Shown: positions 62,688 through 64,000 of the stretch, piece by piece
How the letters are laid out: each line of letters starts with the position of its first letter
Position numbering within the stretch: the stretch's first letter is position 1
Origin: Chitinophaga arvensicola
GTDB lineage: Bacteria > Bacteroidota > Bacteroidia > Chitinophagales > Chitinophagaceae
Assembly: GCF_900110835.1 (NCBI RefSeq)
Contig: NZ_FOJG01000002.1
Span: forward strand, 1,206,979 to 1,270,978
Length of the DNA: 64,000 bases
Direction of reading: 5' to 3'
Program-made: the position numbers and the translations under genes
Notes under the pieces: model-generated
The model's database searches: none
What the model saw: the letters and a program-made list of their open reading frames with translations, nothing else
Told to the model about the DNA's origin: nothing

Positions 62688-63536
62688 TTAAATCAATTGC
62701 ATCCGCAACGACTCCCCGTTATGATAACGGATTTCTTTTTCAATAATACGCCTGTTCCTGGCGGCGTCAAAAGAAGATTGAATAACAGCATATGCCAGGT
62801 AATAATCAAACTGCAGCTGTACCTGTACTGTACGGATTTCCTGGCCTCCATAGATAAGTGCGGCCGACATGGCAATTTCCTCTTCAAGAACGCAGTGGAC
62901 ATTTACGGTTCCCGTGACTCTATCCTTTCTGAGTGCTTCAATTTTTTCGTGAATAGCATCATTCAGCTTAAAACGGTAGTTAATGAAATTATGACAGGAA
63001 ATCCGCTCCCCTGTGCTGTCTTCAAAGTAATCATTCACATCTGCAAACAGTGCATTCCCGGATCTCAGTATTACTTGTACCAGCATATACGGCTCTCTTA
63101 CAAAATAATCCAGGCGGTCATCAAACGCTTCCGGGTAAAATTCAATTCCGCCGGATGCAAATATTTTTATACGGGGATCTGAAGCGGCCAATGCTACGCA
63201 ACCAGGTAAAAAACCATGGGCTATATAACAACCCTGGTACGCCCTATACTGATCAATTTTACGGATAAAGCACCTGAGCTCTTCGATGCCGGCACTGTCC
63301 TGTTGGCCGTATTCGTATATCACCTGAAACTGAAAGTCCCGGCCACTGGTAATCTGAACCAGTAAGCCCACCTGGCAAAGCGCACCTGCTTTTTTGCAGC
63401 TATGATACGGACTAATAACAACGGTCGATCTTTTGTAGTCATAAAATCGGTTGTTCAGATTATTCTCAATAAAAAGTACTGATTTTTCAATTAACCTGTT
63501 ATCTGCCAGGAAGGGTTTCATTGGGTTCTCACTCAT
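62688..63536 (-). CDS. Hypothetical protein, possibly Mrr-like nuclease fold
   Basis: About 282 residues from the ATG at 63536 (the frame is open to 63572). No signal peptide. The middle (about 85-140: FQFQVIYEYGQQDSAGI ... IRKIDQYRAYQGCYIAHGFLPGCVALAASDPRIKIFASGG, span only) resembles the strand-helix order of Mrr-type PD-(D/E)xK domains, but the usual Lys after the Glu is missing, so activity is doubtful. The second half has no recognised motif. It lies 144 nt upstream of the LacI gene on the same strand, and a palindrome between them suggests it is a separate unit. Fold assignment is weak. Confidence 0.45.
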   Translation of the reverse strand: MSENPMKPFLADNRLIEKSVLFIENNLNNRFYDYKRSTVVISPYHSCKKAGALCQVGLLVQITSGRDFQFQVIYEYGQQDSAGIEELRCFIRKIDQYRAYQGCYIAHGFLPGCVALAASDPRIKIFASGGIEFYPEAFDDRLDYFVREPYMLVQVILRSGNALFADVNDYFEDSTGERISCHNFINYRFKLNDAIHEKIEALRKDRVTGTVNVHCVLEEEIAMSAALIYGGQEIRTVQVQLQFDYYLAYAVIQSSFDAARNRRIIEKEIRYHNGESLRMQLI

Positions 63537-63628
63537 CTTCAATGGGTTTAGGTGTGTCACTACGATTAACAATCATTCGTTACCACGAACGGGAAAATAT
63601 CAATGGAATATTCAGTTGTAATGAAGGG

Positions 63629-64000
63629 CTACAGACGTACCACAATTGCTCCTGAGGAGCGGCCAATTTCAGCTCGTCTTTGTGCAAGCGGCAATTTATC
63701 AAAAGGAAAAACAGCCGAAATAAATGGGCGGATATCCCCCCGGGCCATCAGGTTAGCCACCAGTCGCAGGTCATCAGAATTAGGATGCAGGTATGCCGGG
63801 CCGGCAATGATTCCCATTTCCCGGGCCTGCTCTACCGCCTCTGCATTTAATGCAAATCTTGTAACGATCAATCTTCCTCCCGGCTTCAACACAGCTGCCG
63901 ACCGGAGCGCCTGCCCCGTGCTGGTGCTGATATCATCCAATACCACGTCTATGGCTCCGCACAGCTTTCCCGGCACAGGAGCATATTGATTAAGGAAACC
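63629..64000 (-). CDS. Zinc-binding-type dehydrogenase/quinone oxidoreductase (5' partial)
   Basis: The frame is open to the right window edge, so the N-terminal catalytic domain is missing. The visible part (about 124 residues) is the end of the cofactor domain of a medium-chain dehydrogenase: AIDVVLDDIS (substrate for the vdvvlD motif), LKPGGRLIVTRF, and the C-terminal GDIRPFISAVFPFDKLPLAQR segment typical of quinone-oxidoreductase-like MDR proteins, ending SSGAIVVRL. The GTG at 63976 is internal. Confidence 0.75.
   Translation of the reverse strand, partial: GFLNQYAPVPGKLCGAIDVVLDDISTSTGQALRSAAVLKPGGRLIVTRFALNAEAVEQAREMGIIAGPAYLHPNSDDLRLVANLMARGDIRPFISAVFPFDKLPLAQRRAEIGRSSGAIVVRL

Noticed and set aside
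1..64000. CRISPR array, tRNA, rRNA, IS element or prophage
   Set aside because: No spaced direct-repeat array, transposase, integrase, phage gene or recognisable RNA gene seen; absence judged by eye only.

Overview
The window looks like chromosomal DNA of a soil-type Bacteroidota, most likely Chitinophaga or a close relative in Chitinophagaceae. The evidence is two SusC/SusD pairs, an ECF sigma factor with a FecR anti-sigma, a GLPGLI protein, a GH18 chitinase with a C-terminal T9SS sorting domain, and Bacteroidota-type promoters (TAnnTTTG -7 elements, some with TTTG about 17-20 nt upstream). I saw no rRNA, tRNA, CRISPR array, insertion sequence or prophage. Genes are dense, and many convergent pairs are closed by strong hairpin terminators.

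Layout. 1-5.7 kb: the end of a TonB-receptor-like outer membrane barrel protein, a GLPGLI protein, and an OmpR-type two-component system. 5.7-8.1 kb: an SDR / NAD(P)-binding / AraC operon with a direct repeat in front. 8.1-10.7 kb: chitinase plus a PL14-like lipoprotein. 10.8-19.8 kb: housekeeping and accessory singletons (ADP-ribosylglycohydrolase, DctA-type carrier, alpha/beta hydrolase, TlpA-like thioredoxin, Tet-type MFS, DUF1080 protein, an orphan RluA N-terminal module). 19.8-27.6 kb: an ECF sigma factor divergent from FecR, then SusC, SusD and a secreted EEP-family hydrolase. 27.7-32.3 kb: zinc alcohol dehydrogenase, AraC regulator, arylsulfatase.

32.3-35.3 kb: a three-gene operon of unrecognised function, with a soluble coiled-coil protein, a two-TM coiled-coil membrane protein and a membrane-anchored Ppx/GppA-like ASKHA-fold protein. 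This is my best candidate for an undescribed system. 35.3-46.8 kb: a TIM-barrel epimerase facing a GMC oxidoreductase, an ATP-grasp gene, HxlR with a divergent flavodoxin-fold reductase and a palindromic operator, a TPR histidine kinase with NarL-type regulator, and small membrane and lipoproteins. 46.9-52.6 kb: a GapN-like dehydrogenase lacking the usual catalytic Glu, an EF-hand protein, a LytS/LytTR two-component system, YceI and Mug.

52.6-62.6 kb: a complete single-strand polysaccharide utilisation locus: LacI regulator, SusC, SusD, sugar porter, GH32 hydrolase and ROK sugar kinase. Three copies of a TTTAAACGTTTAAA-like palindrome lie in front of susC and lacI. The gene set reads as capture, import, cleavage and phosphorylation of a fructose-containing glycan (inference). 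The right edge has an unrecognised protein and the C-terminal part of a zinc-type dehydrogenase.

For several genes I chose a start downstream of the longest possible one, using signal peptides, promoter positions or family length; the reason is given in each entry.
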